NCBI RefSeq assembly: GCF_002234675.1
Contig: NC_019860.2
Coordinates: 10,414,586 to 10,478,585 of the forward strand
Length of the DNA: 64,000 nucleotides
From: Oryzias latipes
Taxonomy: Eukaryota; Chordata; Actinopteri; Beloniformes; Adrianichthyidae
Reading direction: 5' to 3'
Both the position numbers and the translations under genes were made by a program. This document shows positions 32,401-51,186 of the stretch, in pieces. Position 1 is the stretch's first letter. Each line of letters begins with the position of its first letter. The notes under the pieces were generated by a model. It saw nothing but the letters and a program-made list of their open reading frames with translations, made no database searches and was not told where the DNA came from.

Positions 32401-34319
32401 TACTTTAATAAACAGTATTATAAACTATTAGTGTAGAACATTGTTTATGTACTGATAATTTCAAAAACTACACACTAAGAGTACACAAATCTTTGTGAGG
32501 AGATATTTTAGTATTAACAGATGAGGTTTTTTATTACAAAAACGGAGAGCAGTGACTATCGTATTTCATGCAAAAGAATGAAATACGCATCAAAGCACGG
32601 CTGGCGTGGGCAGCGCTCGAGAAGTGCGTGCCAAAGGAAAACAACGCTGCCTTAGTGGGCTTGGATCCATCGGGCAGTCGAGGAGGCACGCGATCGGTAC
32701 TCGGGTGCAGAGAAAAAAAAATGCACCACATCATTTTTTTTCCGTTATATTTACAATCTGATTTCAAAACAACTTTTATTTTAGAAAACTACTTCTCCCC
32801 ACGAAATCTGACTCATTTATGACGCAATGTGTGAAAAATCTGTTACTTTCTTAAAACAGCTGTGCCGGCCGCTATGTTGAAATCCCTAAGCTAGTTACGT
32901 TAAAAATAAGACAAACTTGCCTGGAAAGTTTCTTTTCGCAGAACTTAAAAGACACAAAAATGCAGCAATTTGAAATCTAAACCAATGATAATAATCCACA
33001 ACACAATAGTTTCTACATGTCTAACAAACCATAGGTCCTCTGGTACAGCCCTTTTAGTAATTTCTAAAGTTACAAGCAGCTCATACAGTGAGGCTTCTTT
33101 ACATTATTCCCCAAGCTGACAAAGTTGACAAAAAACAAACGTGAGAAAGTTTCTTTTTGCAGAAACGCACCAATGAGAAAACAGAAGAAGAGCCTTTGAT
33201 TTCACAATAAAAGACATCTGTATTTAACAGACAAAAACCAAGATTCTTTACTCCAAAACTGTATTTAGTAGTTCTTCTCACGTACCATAATATATTGCAT
33301 AATATTCAGCAACCAGCTGTCTATTGTTACAAGGATTTTGCTAATAAAGTTGATCAAATGGCGGATTCGCTTTTATCATTATATCTAGAAATATACCAGT
33401 TTTAGTCACCATTTTTCTTTTTTTTTCCATCAGAACTTAAAAAGTCAGATGAAGCTGAAGTTGGCGTCTGATTTTTTTCTAGCTTCCACTTTGACAGTTA
33501 TGAGAAAATCTATATCACATTTTAATGGATCCTACACCGAATCTGAAGGACAATTAAAGTTTAAAGCAGCTACAGATATTTTACAGAGGATGAAAATAAA
33601 CTTTAACCTAGAAAGTTAAGAGGAACTGGAATCTAAAAAAATAATCAGACATCCACGTCAGCCTTGTACAAACCAAAACAAACAAATATATCGTCTGACA
33701 TCAAACTGTTCAGTGGCCTAGAAAAGATAAGGGACCACTCATTTAGAGCGCCCAACTGCTATTACTATTAGTATTAGTTTTTAAGCATCTGCTTCAAAAG
33801 GAGATCTCACTGCTGCATCAAATCCACAAGGGCATTTTTATTTATATATCTAAATGTTTTATTTATGCGGATTATTATCTATTATTAGATTTATGATTAA
33901 GTCTTGTTGAAGTAAAACAAAAACCTGCACTTCGATTCAGCACTCATTTAAAGGTTAAATGGATCTTTGAAGCCTTTGGTTGTTGTATATTGGATGGTGT
34001 TGCAATATATTTCCACCTCAACCCAACATCAAAATGGAAAAGGATCAATTTCCTGATGATTAACTACATAAAAACCCAAATTCACAACTTTTGTATGTCC
34101 TCAGTTTGTTACCCTGATGTCTGATTAGATTTTTATCTTGCTCTGACTGAATGTTACTGACACAAAGGGGTGATGCAATGGACTTAAATAAAGGGTTTAT
34201 TTAAATCAAGTGTCGTTTTATTTTTTGTCTCACCTGAAATGAAGCTTAATAAAACTGGATGAGCTCCTAACAAACCGAAGTGATCATCTCTGAGCGTAAT
34301 TCCTTAATCGATGGTTTCA
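32401..34319. other. Unassigned AT-rich intergenic sequence
   Basis: No convincing gene, RNA or repeat boundary. Short open frames on either strand have no recognisable domain and no splice context. Confidence 0.6.
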
Positions 34320-34595
34320 ATTAATTGTTGAAGACCTTTTGAATTATGCTGAAGCTCCCTGCTCCACTTGAACAGAGCTCTCGGCAACGGGGAGGGGAAT
34401 AGGGGGCGGGGTTGCTCTCCACCATCAGTCCCACCTGCAACTCGGAGGCGAATCCCTAATGAACTCTGCAGAAACTTCTGTCTTAGAAAAAAAACAGGTT
34501 TTTAAATTTTGGCTAAATCATAATTAAAAGGCCACTGGGAACGCTTTAACAACTGATCAAAAGATGATCGGAGTAAAACAGTTCCTCATTCTGCA
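34320..34595. repeat. Second copy of the TTTAAAG MITE family (partial)
   Basis: Similar to the 24691-25730 element and to 59284-59520: GGGCGGGGTTGC, CTCTGCAGAAACTTCTGTCTTAGAAAA-type sequence and AATTAAAAGGCCACTGGGAA. Confidence 0.55.
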
Positions 34596-34651
34596 CAGGT
34601 GTGGTAGCTTAGGGCAACCTATAGGGGGAGACAAATATATATAGGTCAGGG

Positions 34652-34990
34652 GTCACCAACCTTTTTGAAACTGAGAGCGACTTCATGGGTACTGAGTCAA
34701 ACAAAGGGCTACCAGTTTGATAGGCTCCCCTGAAATAAAAACAAATTTGCTCAGTTTGCCTTTAGTTAATATTGATAAATGATACTCATATATGTGAAAA
34801 TATTCATCACTTTAATGATTTCTCACAATAATTATCAACAATGACAAACAAGGCAGGAAACATATCAATATGCAGCCCTTTATTAATTTCAGTAATGGCT
34901 TATTTCAGGTGATCCCTTACATCACTACATTTCATAGGAAAATTGTCCCATTTTCACTTTGTTGCACCAAGTTTAACAATAATGTAGCGT
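34652..34990. mobile_element. hAT-like terminal fragment
   Basis: Begins CAGGGGTCACCAACCTTTTT, a frequent hAT-type terminus in vertebrates. The other end was not found. The following stretch to 36539 has a poly-C run (about 35034-35060) and a 32-bp hairpin (36005-36036) but no gene. Confidence 0.45.
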
Positions 34991-36539
34991 TAAAGAAAAA
35001 TCAACATACCGTACATATTTTTTAAAAGAAGACACCCCCCCCCCACCCCCCCCCCCCCCGAATAGTACAAAAGTAAGGAATTGGGAGCAGTTTCCTGCTG
35101 TCGGTCTGCTTAAGAGCATTTTCATTGATTAGTTCTAAAAATTGAAGAATGTTTTGACCATCAGGGAGGATGACATAAAAGATCGCTCACTTGCGGTGTT
35201 ACTAGGGTGTTTGTTTGTAATTGATGTGTCCTCATGCCTTTTGGAGGGCGTCTCAGCAGGTGAATGATTGATGTTAAAGGTGAAACAGGCAGCTGATTTC
35301 TGCACATTTAAGTTTTTAAGCCCTTTTACAGAATTACAATTAAGAGATAACCTGATGCTGTTTTGTGCTGGAAAGACTCGCAATCAAGCGTTAAATGTGA
35401 GTCCTGATACTGATGGAAACGGTGAACTATGCTTGAAAGCTACAATAATCAGCTTGTGTTATGAAGGTCACAATCCTCCTTTAGACTACTTTTTTAGCTT
35501 ATCAGGATCTAGTTAAGTGTTATTTTGGTTAATCCTCTGATTAATCTGTAGATAGAAGTTATGTTGCATCTTCTGTAAAAATAATTTCCATGCGCTCTTA
35601 CATTCATGTATATTACATCACAAATAGGACATTTTCACAAATTTTGGTCAAAATTCAACCTGTGAAACCTGTTATTGAACGACCACATAGAATGAAGCCT
35701 TTATTTCCTGTTGAATTAACAATAATGAACTATGAAAACCAAGTTGTAGAAAATTTCTATATCAAATCAAACTGGTCAAATAAGAAAATTTTCACATAAA
35801 TATCAAGCTTCTGGAAACATTTAATTTCTATGTCCTAAAATCCTTCTTTTGATTGACATTCTGCATCAATGTGCCGTGGCATGGAAGTGTTCAGCTTGTG
35901 GCTCTTCATAGATGTAATGGAAGTCCAGGTTGCTTTGATATTTTTTTTAATGTGATCTTCATTGTTGGTTTGTGGGTGTGTGGCTTTAGAATAGACTGGG
36001 GTACAGGGTACTATAGGGTGAACCCAATAGTACCCTGGTTAGCAGCCCAGTGACCCTGTTTCCCTGTCTGAGCACAGTAACAACAAAGTCACTGGAAGCA
36101 GCTTTTGATTTTCTGCTTTGTATTTTCTGGTAACCATAATTTAAAAATAAAAAAAATATAAATGCTTGACTTAATTTAATCTGTGCATAAGGGTTCTAAT
36201 TTTTAAATTCACTGGAAATCAACTTTCAAATGATTTTTTGGGGGGGATAAATCTATTCTTTCACATTAAAAACCTTTTCTGTGGCCCCAATTTCCTCTCT
36301 TGCAGCAACATGATAAAAATCCTATCCACTTTTAATCTTTTGCACATCAGTAGCCTCAGTTTGCAGAACTTTCTGCTTGACGGATTAGAGCTGTAATGTG
36401 TTGCATGATAGAAATGTCCAAAATCACATGTGTGGGACCCAAAATGCAAGAGACCAGAACTTTAAAATTAAGCAAAAGTGAACATTTCTACTGATTTCAG
36501 ATTTTTTGGAAGTAGCTTAACATTGTGCAGCTTGTGATG

Positions 36540-37625
36540 ATGGTGTCGCCGCTAGAAGCAGGTTGGGAATTACCATACCAAGGGGGGGTGTAAATCAGAA
36601 AATTATAATCAGAATATCCCAGGATTGTTTTAGACTTTGGAGACACAGAAGAACACCGTTTTCCCTTCTTAGGAACCAGGCAGTGGAGACATCTTTGCAT
36701 TTTTAAAGACTGTTTTCTCTAAAGTTCTGAGCTGGTTTGGGCTGAGTTGAGTGTGAGAATTTTCCCTCTCATCACTGCTTTTGCTGTTTCCGAAAGAAGA
36801 CATGGTGAGATCTGAGGAGTATTGTCGAATTGTAAAAAGGTTGCCCACTTTTTTTAGAGAATTGAATAAATTCTTGGTCTTTTAACACAGATTTATTAAA
36901 CCTCCGGGATGTACCTGGGTGTGTGGATATTTCCCAAGAAATATTAACAGAAATTGGTGCATGATCACTGATTGGATGAATGCTGGAACTTTTAATATTT
37001 CATTAAAAGAGATTTACTGACCAATAGTCTAAACGAGAGTGAAGTGGTGATCTACAGAAAAAAAAAAAAAAAAAAAAGGGTTAACCCTTTAGTGTTTGGG
37101 TGACATGAGCGCCAAGCGTCGCAGAGACCCAGATCATTCATATACTGCTTTAGAATTCATGCCGACCACCATGAGTGATGCTGTGCCGAGTTTGTCAAGT
37201 TGTCTCATGTTCTCATGTCCCCTCCTATGAGAATCGTGGAGTCAGAGTGAACAGAGAGTGAGGTGAAGAATCTGAAAGGAGGAAGAGTTGTCAACATTCG
37301 GGCCATAGCCACTATAGCTATACAAAAGTCATTGCTCTGAACTGATATGATTTCCAAAAAATAAAATAGGCCTTCTGGGTCAGTTACTGTATCCTTATTA
37401 GAAATTTTAATGTTTTTAATACAGCAACTCCTTTGTTTGGAGTTGTAACTAGCAGAGTACATGAATGGAAATTTTGAGCAGCACAAGAGAGAATCAGCTG
37501 ATTTACAGTAAAGCCATTTCTGCTTTTAGATCATTTGGATGATTTAACACTTTCAGCGTCTTTGGCCCAGCACCAGGTCCACGCACATTCCAGCTAACAA
37601 TGTTAAGACTGACTGGGGGAGAACA
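36540..37625 (-). mobile_element. Tx1/L1-type LINE endonuclease-region remnant
   Basis: On minus, 37620-37565 reads NIVSWNVRGPGAG, the usual start of a LINE apurinic endonuclease. Near 37020-36820 it reads SRLDYW, then IHPISDHAPISV, PGTSRRFNKS and LKDQEFIQF, matching the end of the endonuclease and the linker. Frames are broken, so it is a decayed fragment. A poly-A run lies at about 37056-37078. Confidence 0.65.
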
Positions 37626-40600
37626 AGACTAAATGACGCACAGAAAAGGGCTGTGCGCATGAACGTTTCCTGACTGAGCTGCATGCATCCTATGTGAACC
37701 TATGTGAGGTCTTTTCAGTTTATCGACGTGTGTGTGCGGGATCGCCTGTGCATGCCCGTTTGCGCACACACCTGTTCTGTGCATAAATACATATTTACCG
37801 GGGATGCGTAACCTTTAGACGATTTACATATGAAGAGGACAACAGGCATTTAAAAACCAGACATGCTTTTACTTTCAAACATCAAAATAACAGTTATTAT
37901 CTTGTAAATGTGACTACACTGACAGGATGGGTTAAAGGGCGGACGTTTCCATGTCCTGTTCGCACAGACAGCATTTCCAATTCTTGGTCCTTGCGTCTTC
38001 GTACTCTGCTGCATCTATCGGCAAGCACTGGACATGGAACCACCTGCTGCATTCACCACATTGTATCTGCAAGTCAGAAACACAAATGCCTAACTTAGGG
38101 AATGGATATTGTTCAGACAGCACTGCACTATTGTGACATCAGAAGTGATTGCTGAAGACATGGTGCTGTGTGATGAATTTACTTAAGGTTTACAGCACAG
38201 TCACTCCCCACCAGGTTTCATAAATATTTGTTCAATGGCTTCAATACACTGATGACATAATTTGATAAAATGGAGAAAAACTAACGGACATCTCCTGAAG
38301 GCCATTAGGTGTTCAGATTTACGTGACCTTTTAATATTTTCACACACCATCCTTCTGAACTGCCTCCAATATTGAAAGCTTACCCAGTCAGTGTGAGAAG
38401 GTCCAGTACTTAAAGTTGTGCCGCACATAGCCCAGTCGTTAGTCTTATCAAAAACTGAAAGGCAAAAGGGACGTCAATTATCAGCGGGTGTGCAGTGGGC
38501 CAAGATAGAGAGGTTATGCATGCACCTAAAGCCTGAAGTAGTGCAAGAGCCAGTTTTTGTCCTTCCTGTGCCATCTCCATCACCGCTGCTTGGAACACAT
38601 TATTTGGTGGGTCTGAGAATGTTTCCATTAGCGACCGTGCCATCTGAACAGAACAGTATATAATAGCAGCATAAGGACCCAAGTTTCACTGTGGAATAAT
38701 ACAGGTCAGGAACTTGTCCACAACACATTAGTCTTGCTCTACCATGATGGTAATTACACCACAACTGCTTCCATCCTGCTGAAATGGGTGTGTCATGGGG
38801 CCGCCCTTCCATTTTATGTCCACGCAATCAGGTCCTCATGTTAAGATACTCCCTGTAATACATTTAAAAATATAAAGTCTACAATATTTCACAAAAATGT
38901 ATTGTCAAATAATTTACAAAAGAATTTCATAAGTTTACAGGCATACTGGTCTGACAAGTGGTGAAAGCATACTCATCGAAATCTATGTGGAAAGATTAGT
39001 GATGTTGATGCAGGATTACCGGAATTTCTTCACAGCATGATCAGACTCCGCCAGCTCTGTCGTAGATTGCACAGGATCAAGCAAGTAGACTACCTTCTGC
39101 TGCATTAATGCACTACAACTGAAATAATGTCATGAAAAAAATAAATGCTTTGTATAATATTTCATTTTTGTGCTAATATAAATTCACTCACCAGAAACTT
39201 CCAGTGTGTAATGTTATAGTTGACACGGGATACAATGGCTTTGTAGTTCTCAAAATGTATCTGTTTCAGATTGAAAAGAAAAAAAAAGGGAAATAAGCAT
39301 TTATTTTACTCCACAATACCAATACATGCATATTGCTTTGGCCAAAAAGTCTGAACATACATGCAGCAGCTTCTTTCATTCACAACATCCCATTGAACTG
39401 AAATGCAATTTACTTTTGACAAGTTCTGCCTCCAGAACAATTCTCTTGTCATGCACAATCACTCCAGCCACTCCAGTGGTTCATGAGGCAGATTGTGTCT
39501 GATACATTAAGTTGACTGGCAGTAAGATGGAAGAGGCACTGGATCTAAACATGAATAGAGAAAACATGCCATTCAGCATTGGATTATATCAAGTTGATGC
39601 TCCCAGCTCACATTTATATACCCCTCAACCATTCTTTATCCTGTATGGCTATCCAATGCTCTACACTGGAACCACCGGTTTCTAAGGGCTCATAAGATCA
39701 GTATTGTGATCATCATGTGGCGAGTATCCAATGTCACTTCATGATTTGATTGGTACAAACTTCTCCTGTGAGCCACTGGTGAAGTACAAGGGAACAAAGT
39801 TCACTGTGGTTGATAATGAAGTGGTTCCCTCTAATCTTGGAGAGAATGACAGAGACAAACACTTATGTCTTTTGTCTCCTCCACAAGTAGTAAGAAAAGA
39901 GATTTTGGTAAACATGTAGATGATCTGACATTAAGTAAATTTTGCAATCACTTTCAGAATCAATGTAAGGCATGCATGGGCATGGGATTTACTGTGCATA
40001 ATCTCACCTCGGACTCTGCCGTTGCACAGATGGTTGCGTGTCCTCTCCTGTGCGTCTCTTCAGATGTGGGTGCAGCTGTTGGCTGTTCCTGTTGTGGAGT
40101 GCATAAGTAGAGCAGTATTGCTTTTAGCAGCCACCATAAGCATTGTTATGTAACTCAATGGAACTGGTCTCACTTTCAGAGGTGTGAACCTCAAAGAACA
40201 TCTCTACTTCGACATTGAAGCCACTTGCGTGAGACATTGGCTTTTATCATTTGTCGGTATAATGTATCACAATATTAAAACAGGTCTTTAATTGCAACGA
40301 CTGAACATTGGTTACAAGTATACCACAATAATGACTATTCTATAAAGTTGTAAAGTAAACAATCTTTGTGTTGCAAGTTTTAAAAACAAATTGACAGACA
40401 GGATATAATGTGTGGTAAAAGATTGGTACAAACCGGTGCCTTCTTCTGTCTCAATGTACGGATCTAAAGGGGTCACAAACACAAATGCTATTGTTTGACG
40501 GAAGAACATTGACAAAAATAACTACAATATGTATTTTGGCCGTTCCAGTCCCAAGACAGTTACACAGCACCTCAGGTTCTGGCTTCTTGAATGGCAAAGT

Positions 40601-43109
40601 TGTTGGTAATTGTGAGATGTAGACACCTTTGCGCCCCTCTCTGCCTTTCTACTACTCTTCAACCTCCACTCTATGGGACTTAAGTTGCAATGAGTCAATA
40701 TTGGGTTTTTGTACAGCCATGTAATGTGCTAATTCTGAGTCAAATCTTACTTTTTTCTGGATAGTTCTGTGTCTGCATATTCCAGGAGCAGGGTATCATG
40801 CATCTTTTGGAAACTGTTACAAAGTCGGGTCACAGTGTTCCGTTGGAATCTAATTTGCTTCAGGTCCCACTGGCTTTTCTCCATGATTCCTTGGGTTCCG
40901 TTTGCTACTGTGAAGTTCTACAATATATGGCTCTTGTTGGAATTACAAATTTTCTATGCAGCCAGTCAAAGCATTCCATGTTGATTCAAAGAAATGCTTC
41001 CAATTTGATTAAGATATTACCCGTTTCCAGGAACGGCTGACCTCTTTATAACGCTTACTGAGGTGTGTATGCTGGTCCGGTACCATGGCGCCCTAAATCT
41101 CCTAAAGATAATAAAAGCATGACATAGGATACGACAGGGGACAAATTATAATATATATAAAAATTATAAATAACATCAAATAGATACAAACCTAACAGAA
41201 ATATGACCGATGCGGTTGTGTGGTCACATGTAATGCATGTGGCTACTGGCAGTGGGGATGAACCCTTGGATGGGTTTCTCACATCCAATGATGCCACTTG
41301 TTGCATCCAAGTAAACGATGTCCTCTTTGCATCTTCTGTAAAACACAGAGCCTTTTCTTGGACCACAACAAATTTCCTTTGGGGTGCAGCATCACTTTCT
41401 GCAGGACCTCAGCATCAGTTCCTTGCTGGTTGTCAATAATTGTTTGGAGACTTGTGACCTCATCAGAATGTGGTCTTTTTCCTTCTGCCTCTTGAGTCCA
41501 TGCTGTATTTTTCAACACTTACTCACTGCATCATCCCTGCACCCCGATTGTACTACAGTTGTGGCAAAATGAGCATAGATTCCAAGTCCACGCTCCGGGG
41601 GTGCTTTGTCTGCAGACGTTTGCAGTATTCATTCGTGAATCAGTATGGACTGGCCTGCTTTTTGTCTCCAGGGTGTTGTGGGACACATGTGAACACCACT
41701 GCTGCTGCTGCTGCTTTCAAGCTGCTCTCAGTGACTGTCACAGCAGCCTTAACAGGGCAAGCCTCAAAATGACAATATGAGAACCAGGGAAAATGAGGTG
41801 CCTTTGTCTTTGAAAGTAGGGTTTTAACATAGTGGTGCAGTACGAAAGTGCAGTATGGATTTACCGATCTGAGACCTTTGGCTATAACATTGGTCCACTG
41901 TAGTCCACGGAAGCACCTGCCTGTCTGCATGCTTCTCAAATATTGCCAGTCACTTTTACTGATGTAAAAGAAACAAGGTTGTGGCGGCAAGGGGTATTGG
42001 AAGGTGTCCAGGTCACTAGTGCCGGGTGCAGAGAAGACAGAAATCCGAGGAGTTCCCATTCTGATCCAGACTCTAACAGGTGTCAGTTACCAAAATATTA
42101 TTTTTTTTTTAAACTTATTAGTGGTAAACATATGACAGCATTAAATTGGAAGTTTGAAGTAGCAACAACTACAGTGCCAACATGCGCATCAAAATTTTTT
42201 GTTGTTTAAATGGTCAACAATTTCTAGCATAACTTTACAGATTGACATTTTTATGAAAGTGTCAAGTACTTGGAAACATTCAATTGTATGACATTACCTA
42301 ATCAATACAGGGTGAGGATTTAGATTCAGAATTAAGGCCCTCACCCGGGTTCGGTCCCATCTGTGGAAGAATCACATCACTAGCTTTAAATTATTAGGTT
42401 AATCAGTGTTTCATATTGATGACATTGATATCCGATTTAGTGCTGTAAAGGTAAAGTTTGAATGGCCACGCATGCATTGGTAAGTCTACACTAGGTAGAC
42501 ATACCAATGGATAATAGCAAACCACAGTCATTTTCCCACACATTACTATTTTACCATGATGCGTGTGCCATCCCCTGAGGGCCTCTTCTCCGTTTCATTC
42601 TTGCTCCCCTCCAAGTCTTTTGTGACCATTGAAGGTTCCTGTAAACAAGTTGAAACATATTGATGCTGAATACAGGTTAATGTCCAACTATTATGAATAT
42701 CAGACATTTTGATGTTCTACAATTACCTTTGCATAATTGATAGCAATTATATCCATTTTCTTCCTGTTCATACAGGTGTTGGGCACTTGCAACTCCTTGC
42801 AAACATTGTCCCAGAGCCCCAGCTTCAGTGCCAATACTGAAGTCAGTGACAGTGGCGCCAGGTTCTGTGAATTTAGAAATGGCTCCTGCAATTTCTTCCA
42901 CGCTTTTAGACGTTTGCTGTGCCTTTTATGCAAAACAAAAAAAAAAAAAAAAAGTGTCAGTGTTACGTGCTTTGTTCACATAGCAAGCCACAACGTGATC
43001 TACATTGTGCACAATGTGACCAATAAAAGAAATAGCCAACTATGTTCTACTGCTCCAAAGGGTGAAATATTGATGTTATACAAACCCTTCCAAATGTGGA
43101 AAACGCACA

Positions 43110-43122
43110 AAACCTGCAAGCA

Positions 43123-43154
<32 letters not shown>
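43110..43154. repeat. Poly-A tracts
   Basis: Long A runs at about 43124-43154 and 42940-42955 inside the decayed element. Confidence 0.9.
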
Positions 43155-43156
<2 letters not shown>

Positions 43157-43848
43157 TACACTGGCAATTGGTGTGTCAATACCGACAAGCACATACATAA
43201 GGTTTTGACTGTAACTAGAGCCTCAAACCACACAAATAATCTTTGTAGGTCAAAGTCTCTTTGTAGAAAGACAAACACATCAGAACTTCTAATTCTTTTA
43301 AGCTGTACAGCAAATTGCACAACCTCTTTCTACATATATTTGGAACATAGATTTTAATACGGCAGATTCAGATTTCACAATGTCTATCAAGTTAATTATA
43401 TTTGGCATAACTCAAATGTAAATAGTGATGGAGGCAAATAAGTGAAACCTCATAAAAATAACACTTACCCTTTTCTTCTCAAAATAAATTCAATAAAAAA
43501 TCTAAGGTCCTGCAAACCAACAATCCAGGAATTTTGATATGCTCACACTAGTCTAGGCAATACCAAAGTGGGCAGTGGAGCTGAAAAACTGAGGTTATTT
43601 ATGTATGAGGTCCTAATTGTCTGTCAAGCCACACCTTGTTGAATGACCAAGAGTTTTTGAATGAAGCTTGACGAGTAGTGATAAGTGGTTTGTTTCCAAC
43701 TTACATTTCTCAAAGCAATTCAGACAAATATATTCGAGAGATAAATGGTAGAGAAAATATAAAGATAGAATATGTAAAGAAAATTAGAAAGGAAAGTGAT
43801 CCTAAACTCCAAACGTGTGATATTAGTGAAAATAATTACCAAGAGAAC

Positions 43849-44121
43849 TATAACTTTAATTTCTCCAATTTTCTCCAGTCATTTTTCTTCAAACTTGCCG
43901 TGATGTTAGTGAACATCATTACCAACAATAATCCAGTGAAAGTTTTGCTTCATCTTTGAAAATAGTGGCATTTTGGATGGTTCAAACTATAAAGGCAGGA
44001 TGCTTAGGTGACCTATAACTTTAATTTCTCTAATTTTCTCCAGTCATGTTCCTTCAAACTTGCTGTGATGTTAGTGAACATCATTACCAACAATAATCCA
44101 GTGAAAGTTTTGTGTCATCTT
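43849..44121. repeat. ~110-bp direct duplication
   Basis: 43849-43960 and 44010-44121 are direct repeats (TAACTTTAATTTCTC, ATGTTAGTGAACATCATTAC, AATAATCCAGTGAAAG) with a few substitutions. Confidence 0.85.
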
Positions 44122-44630
44122 AAAATGAAGCAACTTTAGAAAGATTTGACATGACAAGACCAGATGTGCCCTTTTACTAATTTACGTGGAGTATCTTCAT
44201 TTCTGTTTGATTCAATTCCATGACATGCTCAACAACAAAGATCCATTAGATCTTAAAATAAACATCAAGAATTTACCGTTTTTGGTTAAATTCCAGGCTG
44301 AACTTGCAGAACATCGGTTTCTTTAAAGTATTATATGTTGTGTCTTCCTGAACGCTTCTCTTAGCTCTCACAAATCCGCACTTGGTGCTCCGTTTTTTCG
44401 TCATCCAAGTAAAAGGTTTTAACAATAGACGATCTCTGCTAGTTGAACGCAACAAACGAGAAGTTACGGTGGTATCGCGAGACCATCAGGCTGAGCTGCA
44501 TTTTGTCAGCTGCATTGGGTCAGTTTCTTTCTAAATGTCTAAATCCTGTGTCCGATATTAACTGCTGTACATGAAGTCATAGTTTAACAGGAACTTCTAC
44601 AATCTCCGGTGCTGAGGAAGGACCCAAAAC

Positions 44631-49283
<4,653 letters not shown>

Positions 49284-49375
49284 CCAGCTGTGTACAAACG
49301 CCACTGAAGCATCCCGCCCCCCTCCCCGTCCTCTGACAGGCAAGCCCCGCCCCTCACCTCCATGCGGACCGCAAC

Positions 49376-49381
49376 AATAAA
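49376..49381 (+). terminator. Proximal clcn4 polyadenylation signal
   Basis: AATAAA 93 bp after the stop codon. Confidence 0.5.
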
Positions 49382-50300
49382 AGATCCCTATTCATTACAG
49401 CTGCGTTCATTTAAAAAATCAAAAGAAGGCAGCAAAAGCGGCGAGGTCTATGAGGTTGTACTGACGTTTGGGGTCCAGCTGGGGTCTGCAGGATTTAGCG
49501 TATAGCTTTGATGGGCAAGCGGGGGGGGGCTGTGCCAGAAGGTCATGACTTCATTAAAAAAATGGTTTTGTGTTTGTGACAGCCTCCACTCTGTTTATCA
49601 GAAAACAAACAGCTACAAGCTTACACCTTTCACAATAAAAGTTTGACGAAGGGCATATCACAGAAAAAATAAAAAGTCATGTTGAGAAATGTGTGGCATT
49701 TCAAAATAAGAGTGAAGACCAATGAAACTCTATAAAGTTAACGTTTTAATAAGCTTTTAGTTAAATGGTTTATTTAATTTTTTGGGGCTTTTATTTGCCT
49801 TTTATTGAAGCTTCCAATGTGACAGACTGAGCTTGTTTTATTTATTTCATTTCTTTTTGGAGTTTCTGTTGCACTTTGGGGTTGTTGCTGCAATGCTGCC
49901 ATGTTTTTGTGAAGGCGATCCTTTTCCTCCGAGTTGAAACTGTTTGTGCTGCTCGTGTTTATTCTGAAGGAGACTTCAATGGACCGACTTTGACTCGACG
50001 CGCTCCTCCTTCCTGCTCCTGTTTCTGTACCGTAGGTTCTATTCTGTGTGGTTCGGTTTTGTTGTGAAGCTCAAACAAGACAGGAAACTGTTTTGTTGTC
50101 AATTGCCAACAGAATGTACTGAGAAGTTTTATTGTATTATGTAAATACTGCAAATGACCTGTGAAAAAATGTTTTATTTAATTCAGTTTAAAGCACTACC
50201 ACTGGACTAGTTTTTGTTGTTGTTTTTTTTAACAGAAACATGGTTCACCCTGACCTCCTTTGCACTTTTCTTTTAGGTTTTGCAAACAAAAAGATGATCA

Positions 50301-50306
50301 AATAAA
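50301..50306 (+). terminator. Distal clcn4 polyadenylation signal (candidate)
   Basis: AATAAATTC followed by T/GT-rich sequence. 49284-50306 would be a long 3' UTR; no other gene is seen there. Confidence 0.4.
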
Positions 50307-50320
50307 TTCTTAAAGATTAA

Positions 50321-51000
50321 TTTCTGTGTCTTTATTAAATGTTTTAATGAAGGTTGGAAATGCTTAACCTAGAGTAACAGTTATATGAAGTTTAAAAATA
50401 AATTTAGAATACTGTTTCTCTTTGAGGATTATGTAAGCACTTTGTTAAAGCTGAATAGCTATTTCCAAGAACAAATTATAATTATTTTTTTTAATTATAT
50501 GCATTTTATTTATGTGTATTATCAATGCTGCATAGAATATACATAAAAAATATACAAAAAAAGATTTTAGTTGTATTTGTAGTAATAAAAATCCAAAAAT
50601 CCTGTATTTTCTTTAGAAAATACAGGAAATTAAATTTAGGACCATATAGCAGAATTATATACAGTGAAGTATTTCACAATAAAGCAATTGCATTCAAAAG
50701 ATCGGTCACTGTCATATGTGTAAATAATATACTTATCGAGTTTATATTGATTTTATAGAGACACTAAAATTACACTTGTTCAAAGTGAACTCAACCGTTT
50801 AGTTGGAAACCTTTTATCAATAAAGTTTCCGGTTTTGGAGCAAATCAAGCCATTGTCGCCTCCTGTAGTTATTCATTTCCGCCACCAGGTGCCGCTAATC
50901 GGCTGCCTTTATTCTTCAAACTGTACGGCGTCCGATGTGGGACAAAATTTGCATTAGGAAAATTTCCTACTTTTCATATGAATTGAATGAACTGGTTTTC
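50321..51000. other. Spacer between clcn4 and clasp1
   Basis: AT-rich, no gene recognised. A small open frame at 50525 has no domain. Confidence 0.6.
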
Positions 51001-51186
51001 AGTACTTTAGCACATTATTAGTGGAGAAATGTTTTATCACTAAGCCCTCACTGGGTGCTCGTCCAGGAAGGCAGACAGTGACACCGGAGCCGTAAAGTGA
51101 AGTCACAGCGGTGTGCGGACACCAGCCAGCATCGCCACGGCACTTGTGACTTTTTTTTTCTCCTAAGGAACGGGTCTGTCCATCCG
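51000..51186 (+). other. Probable clasp1 first (5' UTR) exon
   Basis: GC-richer than the upstream DNA and ending at CATCCG before GTGAGTGG. It pairs with the acceptor at 51533 (ACACAG). The transcription start is not determined; the left limit is approximate. Confidence 0.5.

Larger units (their letters stand above)
37900..44480 (-). pseudogene. Decayed multi-exon mobile element with DDE-like and PHD-like segments
   Basis: Several exon-like segments on minus. 44400-44277: first exon reading MTKKRSTKCGFVRAKRSV, donor GTAAAT. About 42905-42720: EIAGAISKFTEPGATVTDF. About 42640-42560: between CAG and GTAAAA. 42059-41640: includes SKTKAPHFPWFSYCHFEAC. 41310-41190: IVYLDATSGII, then in another frame RNPSKGSSPLPVA and TCDHTTASV, similar to the first catalytic-Asp strand of a DDE transposase. 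38090-37935: a PHD-like zinc finger (IQCGECSRWFHVQCL and WKCCLC). Stops and frame changes interrupt the reading, so it is not functional. I cannot name the superfamily and did not find termini. Confidence 0.4.
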
